A stretch of 64,000 bases of DNA, from positions 1 to 64,000 of the forward strand of contig NZ_FNRK01000014.1 of NCBI RefSeq assembly GCF_900107815.1. Reading direction: 5' to 3'. The notes under the pieces are model-generated. The model worked only from the letters and a program-made list of their open reading frames with translations, made no database searches and was not told where the DNA came from. The stretch comes from Eubacterium aggregans (lineage in GTDB: Bacteria > Bacillota > Clostridia > Eubacteriales > Eubacteriaceae). Below are positions 35,843 through 44,541 of the stretch, one piece after another. How positions within the stretch are numbered: the stretch's first letter is position 1; each line of letters starts with the position of its first letter. The position numbers and the translations under genes are program-made.

Positions 35843-36457
35843 TTATTCATACTCTGGTGCATACAGGGTTTCCAGTATTCCATAGCCCTCTGGGCAGCGA
35901 ATGATGGCAATCCCCCCTAATTTGATTTCAAAATGCCATTTAACATCTAAGGGTAAATCCAGCAGGTTAAGCAGCAGACTGTGAACGGTTCCTCCATGGG
36001 CGACGATGAGAACCGTCTGATCCTCTTCCTCCTTGTCCTCTTCCTCAATAAAGTGTTTCAGGCGCTGATGATACTCCACATAGGATTCACCTTCTGGGAG
36101 CATGGTAAAATTATAATCTTCCATCCATTCTTTCCAGGCCGCCGGGTCCTTCACCTCGGCCTCAGCGATGGTAAGGCCGTCAAAAATACCAAAGTTAAAT
36201 TCTTTTAATACCGGCTCTACCGAAAAGGGCACCCCCAGAATGGCAGAAGCCTCTTCCCCAATGATCCGAGCACGGCTGATGGGGCTGGCATACACCCGGT
36301 TAATGGGGGTGTGCTGATGGATGGCCTGGATTTCTTCAAGAAGGCGTTCTTTCATCACAAGCCCCCGCTTGGTATAGGGGGATTCGGTATGACCGTTGAG
36401 GCGGCCCTCCACATTTCCTTGGGTTTCCACATGGCGTACGAGTATATATCGCTTCAT
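35843..36457 (-). CDS. Histidine phosphatase family protein (phosphoglycerate-mutase-like)
   Basis: 204 residues of the RHG fold. The catalytic motif reads VRHVETQGN (the usual G after RH is V), with a second His in IVAHGGTVHSLL and the acid in EFNFGIFDGLT. The substrate is unknown; members act on phosphosugars, nucleotides or cobamide precursors. It lies 5 bp upstream of phoH and heads that cluster. Confidence 0.82.
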   Translation of the reverse strand: MKRYILVRHVETQGNVEGRLNGHTESPYTKRGLVMKERLLEEIQAIHQHTPINRVYASPISRARIIGEEASAILGVPFSVEPVLKEFNFGIFDGLTIAEAEVKDPAAWKEWMEDYNFTMLPEGESYVEYHQRLKHFIEEEDKEEEDQTVLIVAHGGTVHSLLLNLLDLPLDVKWHFEIKLGGIAIIRCPEGYGILETLYAPEYE

Positions 36458-36559
36458 TTCGTCATCCTTTAGTCAATTGTTATGGTGTTATTATATCCTT
36501 ATTTTTGAAAATTAAAAAGGACCTTCAATAAATAATATTGCGGATCCCCATTTTTTATT

Positions 36560-37288
36560 CTAGGACAAAATTAATTCAAGCTGGCACAGCAGCTCATCCC
36601 GTTGATTGATGACATCCACACGGTAGTGATGATTGGCCATCTGAGCCGAACGGACCGTCACTATATCGCCATAAAAGCCCTGGTTCTTATAAATAATTTT
36701 CACCTGGGAAAGGGCCATGGATTTCACCTCTTCCAGAGGCAGGATTTCCAGAGCCCAGGCCAGGTACTTCACATGGTTCACATGGGTGTTGAAATCAATA
36801 TCCAAATAGCGGACCTGAAACTGCTTTTCCTCTGTCCACCCAGAAACCTTCGTCAGCCGCCGCAGATTAAAATCGGTTTGATTCCCGGCCTGATAAACCG
36901 CATTCTGGGGAACGGCGTCCATCCGGCGCAAGCGGCCGCTTTCCGTATCGATGAGCATCCATTCCGTGTCCGCCTCGATCATGACCGTCCCATCCTGATC
37001 TCTAATGGCAAAACGTCTGTGGGCAGCAAAGCCATGGAAGGCTATGGCCTCGGTTTCCACCGTAATCTCCTGATTAAAGACCGGGTACGCCATAAAGCGC
37101 AAATCGTACTTCACTAAGAACCAAGCCAAGCCAGCTGCTTCCATGGCCTTGGGTCCAACGTCCAGAGCCTCGCTTTGCTCCTGGCTGCTTTGCTGAAAAT
37201 AATTCATTACCGCCACGGGCGACAGCTGATAGTCGTAGGTACACTCGTAGCCATTGACCCGCTGTTTTTTTTCATATACTAATCCCAT
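36560..37288 (-). CDS. Acyl-ACP thioesterase
   Basis: A double-hotdog thioesterase of about 242 residues that releases fatty acids from acyl carrier protein. Conserved VYEKKQRVNGYECTYDYQLSP, GLAWFLVKYDLRF, WMLIDTESGRLRR and the catalytic N-x-H segment YLDIDFNTHVNHVKYL are visible. ATG at 37288 has GAAGGAG upstream. It follows gshA after 20 bp on the same strand. Confidence 0.88.
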   Translation of the reverse strand: MGLVYEKKQRVNGYECTYDYQLSPVAVMNYFQQSSQEQSEALDVGPKAMEAAGLAWFLVKYDLRFMAYPVFNQEITVETEAIAFHGFAAHRRFAIRDQDGTVMIEADTEWMLIDTESGRLRRMDAVPQNAVYQAGNQTDFNLRRLTKVSGWTEEKQFQVRYLDIDFNTHVNHVKYLAWALEILPLEEVKSMALSQVKIIYKNQGFYGDIVTVRSAQMANHHYRVDVINQRDELLCQLELILS

Positions 37289-37308
37289 TGCTGCTCCTTC
37301 TTTCATTC

Positions 37309-38733
37309 CTATAGCTTGGGAAAGGCCTTTCCTGTCGTCATATTCTCCTGATGCTTCTTCTGGACCTGTTCATCGGCATCACCGTATTCCCTTAAAATGT
37401 TTTCACGCCCTTGGCTCTCGGCCTTATATTCCCGGGCCTTTTTCATCTGACTTCCCAAAAATCCCTGATCCTCGATATCCGCCACCTGACGGGCGGCATA
37501 GGTGGTTTCCGGATGCTCTACCCGGATGCGCATGGTGTCCAGAACACCGTCCGAAAGTCCAAGATTTTGTTCCATCTCTGCCATATCTTCTAATATTTCC
37601 ATGGCCCAGGCCCGCATATCCACCATCTGGCCATTTCGTTTGATTTTAAAACCGGGCTGTAACCCACCAACAGCTACGGCCTCTTCATTTAAAAGACCTT
37701 CCTGCTGCCACTGGGGGTAATCCTCCTCTGGCTTAATAAGCATGTACAAAATAAAGCGATGGACAAATTCCATATCGATTTTTGCAATGCCACAGGGATC
37801 GTACACATTGAGATCAATGGTACGGATCTCCAGATATTTAATGCCGTCTTCTCTCAGGGATTCCAGAACATTGACCGCATCCCTGGGCTTCATCCGTATC
37901 TGGGTATAGAGCTCCTTGGCTGCAGAAAGATATCCCTTATCCACATAACCCTGAACATCCTCTACAAAAGACTCCACCGAAGTATAGTCCGGGTACAGGG
38001 GAAAAAGGTTTTTATAGCCACAGGCTGAATTTCGAAAGGATGGTCCGGTGGTCTCCAGATAAGAGCCGGCATCATCCACCGGGGACATCTGAGCCACACA
38101 ATCTGGTATATAGCTCTTGTGCAGGCCAACACTACACCCGGTGAGATAAATAATAAGCCAACGGTATCGCAGATAATTGCGGACGATTTTCAGATAAACC
38201 GCATCTTTAAAAGCCTGATGGCTATACTCCGGGGCGATGGTACGCCGAACCGTTTCAATATCCTCATCCTTAAAGGAAAAATTCAAATGAATCCCTGAAA
38301 TCAGCTGTTTCTTTCCACCGTATTTTTCAATGAGCCCCTGGCGGTAAGCCATAGCACTCCCCGCATCGGGACGTCCTTCGTAAATCGCGATGGGGATCTC
38401 ATCATCCTCAGGAATATCGCAGGGCATGGATTGGGGCCAGAAAAATTCATTCTCCGGCAGCACATCCTGTACGGCATCACAGAGCCAGGTTAAGGCTGTG
38501 TAGGCCTTATCAATGGTGTCTACGGTGGGTGTCACCACCTCGATTTGGCTTTCTGAAAAATCGGTGGTAATAAAGGGATTGATCAGCTTGTTACCAAAGG
38601 GTTCCGGATGTAAGGTCGTTGCCAGCTTGCCTTCCGGCGTCACCCTTAGACCTTCGCGCTCAACGCCATAATCGCCGCGCAAAAGTTCCTCGGGTGTTAA
38701 TAAATCACGTAGTATTTTACAATTAATATTCAT
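37309..38733 (-). CDS. gshA: Glutamate-cysteine ligase
   Basis: 474 residues resembling the N-terminal ligase of GshF/GshA: GVEREGLRVTPEGKLA, the substrate loop FSESQIEVVTP, ISGIHLNFSF and YLEIRTIDLN. It joins glutamate and cysteine to gamma-glutamylcysteine with ATP. The ATP-grasp glutathione synthetase domain of GshF is absent and no gshB is in the window, so the product here may be gamma-glutamylcysteine. Thiol synthesis of this type is uncommon in obligate anaerobes. Confidence 0.88.
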   Translation of the reverse strand: MNINCKILRDLLTPEELLRGDYGVEREGLRVTPEGKLATTLHPEPFGNKLINPFITTDFSESQIEVVTPTVDTIDKAYTALTWLCDAVQDVLPENEFFWPQSMPCDIPEDDEIPIAIYEGRPDAGSAMAYRQGLIEKYGGKKQLISGIHLNFSFKDEDIETVRRTIAPEYSHQAFKDAVYLKIVRNYLRYRWLIIYLTGCSVGLHKSYIPDCVAQMSPVDDAGSYLETTGPSFRNSACGYKNLFPLYPDYTSVESFVEDVQGYVDKGYLSAAKELYTQIRMKPRDAVNVLESLREDGIKYLEIRTIDLNVYDPCGIAKIDMEFVHRFILYMLIKPEEDYPQWQQEGLLNEEAVAVGGLQPGFKIKRNGQMVDMRAWAMEILEDMAEMEQNLGLSDGVLDTMRIRVEHPETTYAARQVADIEDQGFLGSQMKKAREYKAESQGRENILREYGDADEQVQKKHQENMTTGKAFPKL

Positions 38734-38767
38734 CGTTCACCTTGTATATTTTTAGCATATTTAGATT

Positions 38768-38797
38768 ATTATACCACAGAAGCTTAAGGGATTCTAA
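38768..38797 (-). promoter_or_regulatory. Proximal promoter of gshA
   Basis: TTAGAA (38797-38792), 18 bp, TATAAT (38773-38768) on the minus strand, placed after the terminator of the upstream small RNA. gshA can thus be transcribed independently of that RNA. Confidence 0.55.
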
Positions 38798-38798
38798 T

Positions 38799-38948
38799 AA
38801 ATGAAAAGACCCTGCCGCATGGGTAGGGTCTTGAAGGAAGGCTGCGCTTTCAAATCTATTCGTTAAAGTTAGGAGAGAGTTAAACTTGTAAAAAGTGTAC
38901 TGCAGCTTCCATCCCATCGATTATTGAGTAAGAGGAGTTTCAATCGAT
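38799..38948 (-). ncRNA. Candidate regulatory small RNA upstream of gshA
   Basis: Bounded by its own promoter and a terminator (38808-38832: GACCCTACC/GGCAGGGTC with one mismatch, then TTTT). The transcript of about 150 nt begins with hairpin CATCGATT/AATCGATG. A long-range stem GGAAGCTGC/GCAGCCTTCC (one bulge) follows. Unpaired CU-rich stretches ACTCCTCTT and CTCTCTCCT look like ribosome-site-binding seeds. It does not show T-box or known riboswitch motifs. It could also be an attenuating leader for gshA. Confidence 0.5.
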
Positions 38949-38954
38949 GAATAA

Positions 38955-38983
38955 AGTTTAACTTAACTAACTTATTTTGTCAA
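38955..38983 (-). promoter_or_regulatory. Promoter of the candidate small RNA
   Basis: TTGACA (38983-38978), 17-bp spacer, TAAACT (38960-38955) on the minus strand. Confidence 0.65.
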
Positions 38984-39004
38984 TCCCCTTTGGAATTTTT
39001 TTAT

Positions 39005-39445
39005 TTATTTTAAGATTTTTACCGTCGTATGGGTTAAATGATAAAAGGTCGCCTTTGCCCCGTCAATTTTATAGCTTTGGAATTCTCCGGTTATTTCAAT
39101 GGGTGTGCCAACCTCCGGGTAATCATCGGGATAGCTGCCTGCCTCCCAGGTGAATTCCAGGGGCACTGAGCAGCATGCCGTCACATCAGAGATGGGGGTA
39201 TAAAAGCAAAAATAGTCAGTGTTTTTTGATATAGCGACCTTGAACACCCCCTGGATTCGAATGGTTTTTCCCACATAATCCTGGGGTGCATTTAAAATCT
39301 GTACCGCTTGGGAGTACCCCAGGGTTTCACCCATTTGGGTTGAATCGTAATCCACGGGTTTATTAGTGCCCTCACACCCGCTTAAAAAGAGAAGCAACAG
39401 CACCATGCACAATATTAAACCACAGCGTCTTTTTTTCTTCATCAC
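39005..39445 (-). CDS. Lipoprotein of unknown function in the zinc operon
   Basis: A 146-residue protein with lipobox LSGC near residue 24, then a small beta-rich domain (DYVGKTIRIQGVFKVAI, GTPIEITGEFQSYKI) resembling an OB fold. Two adjacent Cys (TACCSVP) follow. It overlaps the permease stop by 4 bp and is the last gene of the zinc uptake operon. A role in metal handling is inferred from position. Confidence 0.7.
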   Translation of the reverse strand: MMKKKRRCGLILCMVLLLLFLSGCEGTNKPVDYDSTQMGETLGYSQAVQILNAPQDYVGKTIRIQGVFKVAISKNTDYFCFYTPISDVTACCSVPLEFTWEAGSYPDDYPEVGTPIEITGEFQSYKIDGAKATFYHLTHTTVKILK

Positions 39446-40269
39446 TGACCTCCTATTCTACCCAATCCATAAAACAGTAAAAATACCGTCATCCCCATGG
39501 CGACAATGGTGGCACCCACAGGGGTCGAAAGCATGATGGCGGTTAAAATCCCCGCCACCGTGAAAAGGACCGAAAGCGCTCCAGAGACCACTACCACCTG
39601 CTTAAAGCTACGAAACAGCTGCATGGCCGAGAGGGTTGGAAAAACAATGAGGGCCGAAACCAAGAGAGAGCCCACTAAATTCATGGCTAGAACGATGATG
39701 ATCGCCGTAATGATGGCAATGAGGAGATTATAGGCCTCGGTATTCAGCCCCATGGCTTTGGTGAAGGTTTCATCAAAAGTCAGGGCAAAGATCCGGTGAT
39801 AGAAAAAAACAAACACCAGAATAACAACAATGGATAAAACCAGACACTGCACCACATCCGATCCTGTTAGCGTAAGGATGGAGGTTGAACCGAAAAGGGT
39901 TGTACAAACATCCCCGCTGATATTAGCTGATTGGGAAAAGAGATTTACCAGGAGGTACCCCAGGGCCAAGGCCCCCACCGAAACCATGGCAATGGCGGCA
40001 TCCCCCATGACACGCATCTGCTGACCCCGTTTCAGCAGGATGACGGCGGTAAGGATGGTCAATGGCAGAATCACAACCATTTTGTTTGTCAACTGTAGGA
40101 CCATGGCCACCGCCATGGCACCAAAGGCCACGTGGGATAGGCCATCCCCGATAAGTGAAAACTGCCGCAAGACCAAGGTCACCCCCAGTAATGAGGCGGA
40201 AAAGGCAATGAGCACCCCGGCAACGAGGGCATATTGAACAAAGGGGTAGGTTAAATAGGTCAAAAGCAT
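39442..40269 (-). CDS. znuB: Zinc ABC transporter permease
   Basis: An ABC-3 family membrane subunit with about eight helices (ALVAGVLIAFSASLLGVTLVLRQFSLIGDGLSHVAFGA, LLVSALIVFPTLSAMQL). ATG at 40269 lies just behind the ATPase stop; the frame open to 40368 is inside znuC. It forms the pore for zinc (or manganese) import. Confidence 0.9.
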   Translation of the reverse strand: MLLTYLTYPFVQYALVAGVLIAFSASLLGVTLVLRQFSLIGDGLSHVAFGAMAVAMVLQLTNKMVVILPLTILTAVILLKRGQQMRVMGDAAIAMVSVGALALGYLLVNLFSQSANISGDVCTTLFGSTSILTLTGSDVVQCLVLSIVVILVFVFFYHRIFALTFDETFTKAMGLNTEAYNLLIAIITAIIIVLAMNLVGSLLVSALIVFPTLSAMQLFRSFKQVVVVSGALSVLFTVAGILTAIMLSTPVGATIVAMGMTVFLLFYGLGRIGGQ

Positions 40270-40273
40270 CTTT

Positions 40274-41002
40274 TTATACCGCCCTTTTACTGGCGGCCAA
40301 ATACGCCTGACCCACGGGGCTTTTGACATAATCCTCCCGGCTGCCGTAAAACCGCGGAAAACGATCAAGATGGAGGATATGGGTCGTCTGTTGAACCACT
40401 GCCGTAATATCGTGGCTGACCATGATAATTGACAATCCCAGAGTCGTATTCAATTGCTTCACCAAGGTGTAGAAGGCCCCGCGACTTTCGGAGTCCAGCC
40501 CGCTAACCGGCTCATCCAAAACCAAGAGATCAGAGGCCGCACACAACGCCCGTGCCAGAAGCACCCGTTGCTGCTGACCGCCGGACAGTCTGCCGAAGGG
40601 CTGTTTTTCAAGCCCTGCAATGCCCACCTGCTCCATGGCGTTCTGGGCCAGCTGTCGGTCCTTGCCACTATAAAAGGGGCGATACCCCATATGCCCCAAT
40701 CGTCCGGATAACACAATTTCTTTCACAACCGCCGGAAAATTTCGGGATGCTGCTGTCATTTGGGGCAAATAGCCCACCCCTGAAGGGCAACGCCTCCCAC
40801 CCCATTGGATCTGGCCAGATACTGGGGGGATAAGCCCCAACAGGGTCTTAATAAAGGTGCTTTTGCCCACACCATTTTCTCCGATAACACCAAGATAATC
40901 CCCGGAGTGGATGGTGAGGGATAATCCCTCCACCACCCGTTTTTTTTCATAACCCAGGGCAACATCATTAAACTGAATTTGCAGCATTTGTGTTCTACTC
41001 AT
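40274..41002 (-). CDS. znuC: Zinc ABC transporter ATPase
   Basis: A 242-residue ATPase: Walker A GENGVGKST, signature LSGGQQQRVLLARAL, Walker B LLVLDEPVSGLD, and GYLPQ Q-loop. Its start overlaps the znuA stop by 8 bp. It drives zinc import with ZnuB. Confidence 0.9.
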   Translation of the reverse strand: MSRTQMLQIQFNDVALGYEKKRVVEGLSLTIHSGDYLGVIGENGVGKSTFIKTLLGLIPPVSGQIQWGGRRCPSGVGYLPQMTAASRNFPAVVKEIVLSGRLGHMGYRPFYSGKDRQLAQNAMEQVGIAGLEKQPFGRLSGGQQQRVLLARALCAASDLLVLDEPVSGLDSESRGAFYTLVKQLNTTLGLSIIMVSHDITAVVQQTTHILHLDRFPRFYGSREDYVKSPVGQAYLAASKRAV

Positions 41003-41981
41003 TCAAGGCTCCCCGAAGCACCGATAAATTCTTCTCCATGATCCCCAAATAGGTTTCCCCCTTCGAGATATCCGAAGCGGTGACGGATTGCATGGAATCT
41101 AAAGCCTGGATTTTTTGATTTTTAGCCTTTGTATTTTCTACAATGGTCTTCGCAATTTTTTGATCGGAATTTTCAATGGTGAGAATGGTTGAAATCCCTG
41201 TGGCATCCACCTTTTGAGCCAAATAAGAGATGGTTTGAAAGCTCGCCTCGGTCTCCGCCGAGCACCCAACAAACGCAGCAGAATAGGTGATCCCATAATC
41301 ATCCATGAGGTACCGAAAGGGAAAACGATCCCCAACGATGACCGCCTTATGCTTAGCCTGCGCTGCCATCCGGCCGTATTCTTCGTCCATTTCTGATAAT
41401 TTCCCAATATACTCGCCATCCCGTTTAATATACTCCTGGGCATGGTCCCCATCCATCTGCTGGAGGGCTGTTGCAATGGCATTACAGGCAATCTTCGCAT
41501 TGTTAAAGGAGAGCCAGATATGCTCGTCCAGCTCCGGCTCATCATGGTCATGCTCCCCTTCCTCCTCGGCTTGCATCCCCTCAACAACCGCTTCCTCCTT
41601 TACTTTTTCGGCGAGTGCATCCATCAAGCGCAGCACCTTTGGCTGATCCTTGGCATCGGTCTTTAAGACCTTCTCCACCCAGTCATCAGATTCCCCGCCA
41701 ATGTATATGAACAAATCCGCATTGTTGATTTTTTTAATATCCGCTGCCGTTGGCTGGTAGCTATGGAGATCCACGCCCTTATCCTGCAGCAGGGTCACCT
41801 CAATGGACCCTGCACGGTCTCCAAGGATCTGCCGGGTCCAATCGTATACGGGAAAGGTGGTACAGACAATCTGAAAGGCCTTTTTCTGCCCTGTTTCCTC
41901 CGACATGCCACACCCCGTAATCATTCCAAAGGCCATAATCCCAACACACAATAATCCGATTATTTTCGTGTAATATTTCAA
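40995..41981 (-). CDS. znuA: Zinc-binding lipoprotein of the ABC transporter
   Basis: A cluster A-I binding protein of 328 residues with lipobox ITGC. Typical zinc ligands and loops are LHSYQPTAADIKKI, the His/Asp/Glu-rich loop EGEHDHDEPELDEHIWLS and the C-terminal GCSAETEAS region. The His-rich loop argues for zinc rather than manganese. It is first in the znuACB-lipoprotein operon. Confidence 0.92.
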   Translation of the reverse strand: MKYYTKIIGLLCVGIMAFGMITGCGMSEETGQKKAFQIVCTTFPVYDWTRQILGDRAGSIEVTLLQDKGVDLHSYQPTAADIKKINNADLFIYIGGESDDWVEKVLKTDAKDQPKVLRLMDALAEKVKEEAVVEGMQAEEEGEHDHDEPELDEHIWLSFNNAKIACNAIATALQQMDGDHAQEYIKRDGEYIGKLSEMDEEYGRMAAQAKHKAVIVGDRFPFRYLMDDYGITYSAAFVGCSAETEASFQTISYLAQKVDATGISTILTIENSDQKIAKTIVENTKAKNQKIQALDSMQSVTASDISKGETYLGIMEKNLSVLRGALNE

Positions 41982-42075
41982 TTTTTTCCTCCAATTCTAT
42001 ATCATTGATTAACCAATAAACTTTTAAAAAAACGCACGTCAAAAAATCCCTTAACGGGAGACGGTACGTCCTGTT

Positions 42076-42387
42076 TTAGTTCAATAATTTAACCTTGAGG
42101 GAGACAGGGGTATCCCCGGATCGGCGATCCCCTCGAAATAAAATAATACCGTAAAATAAAATGCAGCCGAAGACCAATGCCACGGCCTGTCCTGCCAATC
42201 CATCGTCGCCAGACAAAAGGTTCTGGCACGCGCTGATGGTATGGCACACCGGACAATCTGCTCCGGTGCAGGGATGGTGGTCATTCAGAATGAGATGGGT
42301 AGCGCCCAGCATTGATAAAACCAACAGGCAGGACAAAAAAAGACTCACACGACGCTTGATGAGCCGGCTCCGTTGTTGTTTCTCCAT
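42076..42387 (-). CDS. Small membrane protein with Cys/His motif upstream of znuA
   Basis: About 103 residues with two membrane helices flanking an external loop NDHHPCTGADCPVCHTISACQN that holds three His and four Cys, a plausible metal site. ATG at 42387 follows GGGGGTG; the longer frame to 42411 lacks one. It precedes znuA by 95 bp on the same strand behind a good promoter, so it probably belongs to the zinc regulon. Similar small proteins are known beside zinc transporters, but the function is not established. Confidence 0.65.
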   Translation of the reverse strand: MEKQQRSRLIKRRVSLFLSCLLVLSMLGATHLILNDHHPCTGADCPVCHTISACQNLLSGDDGLAGQAVALVFGCILFYGIILFRGDRRSGDTPVSLKVKLLN

Positions 42388-42423
42388 ACCCAAACACCCC
42401 CTTCTGATCATTGGAATGCTTCA

Positions 42424-42451
42424 ATTATATGGGATATCCACAAAAAGTCAA
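42424..42451 (-). promoter_or_regulatory. Promoter of the zinc-uptake region
   Basis: TTGACT (42451-42446), 16-bp spacer, TATAAT (42429-42424) on the minus strand. Confidence 0.7.
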
Positions 42452-42486
42452 GGTTCACTAACTTGTATTTTAAGAAAGGAGCGCCT

Positions 42487-43719
42487 CTAATAAGTCAGTA
42501 ATTCGTTAAATAATTTGATGGCAAAGCGATCGGTCATCCCTGAAATAAAGTCAAGAATGGCTTGGATATAGCTGGCCTTTCCTTCCAAATTACCATAAAT
42601 TTTTACATTTTCACAATGGGCCGCAGCCTCACGAAGGACCCCGTCCGGGATACTGTCCAATATACAATAGTGGGATAACCACCCTTCAAAGGCACCCATG
42701 GTCATGGGATAATAGGCTTTCCTTTCCGCCAGCTTTCTCCAGGGATTTTCTCCATAAGACTCCAGCAAAACGTCAAAAATCTCCCGTATCACCAGCTCGG
42801 CATAGCGCTTGAAGGGGCCAAGGCGCCGGTTATTGTAAATATACGTGTAATTGAAATCTTTTATTGCTTTAAGCTGCTCCTGGTATTGGGGGCTTAAGCA
42901 AATTCCCTTTTCCGGGGTGCTGTTTTTGCAGATATCAATGATCAGCTTATGCATAATCACCGTGGTGTTTAGTACCGCGGTATCCCCTTCCCGGGCCATG
43001 TCCAGCAATTTTTTCTCCGTGGCCTTATCGATAAATCCCAGGTTGATGGCATCTTCAATATCCCGTCCGATATAGGCGATCTTATCCGCAATTTTCACCA
43101 CACAGCCTTCCCAGGTTACCGGCTGATACTGTCCCTTTTGTGTAAATGTCTCAAGTGCCATTCTTTCTTGCCGGGGATGAAGGACCCCTTCATTTAATTC
43201 TCCGCAATGAGCCACAATGCCGTCCCGCACGGCATAGGTAAGGTCGAGATTCTTTAGCTTCTTAAAATCATCTTCCAACAGCTCAATGTGATCGACAAAG
43301 CGCAGACCATTGCGTTCATGCCAAAAGGGTTCCTGTAAATACTCTTCACTAAGGGCCTCAAGCACTGCCTCGCCATGGTGTCCAAAGGGTGCGTGCCCCA
43401 GATCATGCCCCATGGCGATGGCCTTCGTTAGCTCATCATTGAGCCCCAGACGCTTCGCAATGGTATTGCTGACAGATTCCACATGGAGAACATGCTCCAT
43501 CCGGGTACAGATATGATCATTATCAATGTTAAAAAATACTTGGGTCTTATGCTTGAGCCGACGGTAGGCTAAGGAGTGCAGAATACGGGTATAATCCCGC
43601 CCAAAAGGGCTGCGGACATCCTCCTCACGCTCGTAAAGATTTTGGCAGCGGGCAGTCAGTTCATCCCAGTGTGGATTTCTTTCTGTTGCGGCTACTGTTT
43701 CAAATGCTTTTTCTTGCAT
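42487..43719 (-). CDS. dgt: Deoxyguanosinetriphosphate triphosphohydrolase (dGTPase-like)
   Basis: An HD-domain dNTP triphosphohydrolase of about 410 residues. Metal ligands are in RMEHVLHVESV, AMGHDLGHAPFGHHGE and KIADKIAYIGRDIEDA; the N-terminal SPFGRDYTRILHSLAYRRLKHKTQVF is typical. It splits dNTPs into nucleoside and triphosphate. ATG at 43719 has GGAGG 5 bp upstream; the GTG at 43737 lies on the ribosome site. It follows the membrane-protein gene closely. Confidence 0.91.
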   Translation of the reverse strand: MQEKAFETVAATERNPHWDELTARCQNLYEREEDVRSPFGRDYTRILHSLAYRRLKHKTQVFFNIDNDHICTRMEHVLHVESVSNTIAKRLGLNDELTKAIAMGHDLGHAPFGHHGEAVLEALSEEYLQEPFWHERNGLRFVDHIELLEDDFKKLKNLDLTYAVRDGIVAHCGELNEGVLHPRQERMALETFTQKGQYQPVTWEGCVVKIADKIAYIGRDIEDAINLGFIDKATEKKLLDMAREGDTAVLNTTVIMHKLIIDICKNSTPEKGICLSPQYQEQLKAIKDFNYTYIYNNRRLGPFKRYAELVIREIFDVLLESYGENPWRKLAERKAYYPMTMGAFEGWLSHYCILDSIPDGVLREAAAHCENVKIYGNLEGKASYIQAILDFISGMTDRFAIKLFNELLTY

Positions 43720-43733
43720 ATGCTCCTCCTTTT

Positions 43734-44252
43734 TCACTCTCCCGTCGCATCGTTAAAAGCGGGGCTTCCTGGGTCTCCCCAATCTGTTTTTCCGGAGGAG
43801 ATGACGGTGCCATCCGCCTGGACCACAGCATAAATATCCAATATCTCCGTATTGATGGGATGGCGCGCATTTTCGACCTGTTCGTAGGTAATCTGCTCCA
43901 GGGCGACTAAATTGCATTTCTCATTCTTGGATTTCCGGTCGTACACCAACATTAACGAAACGGGGTTTCCCTCTTCGTCCGTAGACTCCTTGAGCAGTGC
44001 CTGGGCATTTCCCTTGGCATTGTCTGCCCGGATAAAACTCATTTCCTCCTGATTCGAAAACTCGGCGTTATACACCTGGCGCAGAACATCCCCTGGGTTG
44101 ACGTGGCTTTCTATGGCCGCCTGCTTCTCTGCCACAAGACGTGCCGCCTCCTGGGCTTTGTAAATGCCATAACCGCCCAAAACCAGCACGAAGGTTAAAA
44201 TAATCAAACCGATAACCCAAGGCCAACGTTTTTTAAGTTGATTCATTTTCAT
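43734..44252 (-). CDS. Hypothetical membrane-anchored protein upstream of dgt
   Basis: Not recognised. One N-terminal helix (WPWVIGLIILTFVLVLGGYGIY), a short coiled region, then about 120 soluble residues outside the cell. AGAAGGAGAA precedes the ATG. Its stop codon is 15 bp before the dgt start, so the two are co-transcribed. The promoter upstream lies in a 32-bp repeat shared with the toxin gene at 45.6 kb. Confidence 0.7.
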   Translation of the reverse strand: MKMNQLKKRWPWVIGLIILTFVLVLGGYGIYKAQEAARLVAEKQAAIESHVNPGDVLRQVYNAEFSNQEEMSFIRADNAKGNAQALLKESTDEEGNPVSLMLVYDRKSKNEKCNLVALEQITYEQVENARHPINTEILDIYAVVQADGTVISSGKTDWGDPGSPAFNDATGE

Positions 44253-44306
44253 TTCTCCTTCTATCCTATTCTAAGGGGATCTCCAAAAGGGAAGCCACGC
44301 TTAAGC

Positions 44307-44338
44307 GTATTATATCAGGTGGTAGGCAAAAAGAAAAG
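44307..44338 (-). repeat. 32-bp direct repeat, copy 1 (promoter of the 172-residue gene and dgt)
   Basis: 31 of 32 bases match 45667-45698. On the minus strand it carries an extended -10 (TGATATAAT) and a CT-rich upstream block, and it leads towards the gene starting at 44252. ACGCTTAAGCGT, a perfect palindrome at 44298-44309, overlaps its downstream edge. Confidence 0.8.
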
Positions 44339-44541
44339 TTAGGATAATTTTGTCCCGGAGAAGCGATTGAGAAGAAGTACGCCTTGAACTTTGTGAATAA
44401 AAGGTATCCTGCCCATCCCAGGCGGATGGACTGAATAAAACAGTAAGGAAATCCGGAAAGGTATCTGCAGGCAACTGGGTTACCTACGCATCATGAATTA
44501 AATGAACTGTCATACACAAACCATCGGCATTTGTAGAACCC

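Noticed and set aside
38723-38917. A 64-codon frame upstream of gshA
   Set aside because: It runs through the terminator and gshA promoter, lacks a ribosome site, and its sequence is low in protein-like character.
38799-38948. T-box or 6S RNA upstream of gshA
   Set aside because: No AGGGUGGNACCGCG T-box core is present, and the two ends do not form the long closed duplex of 6S RNA.
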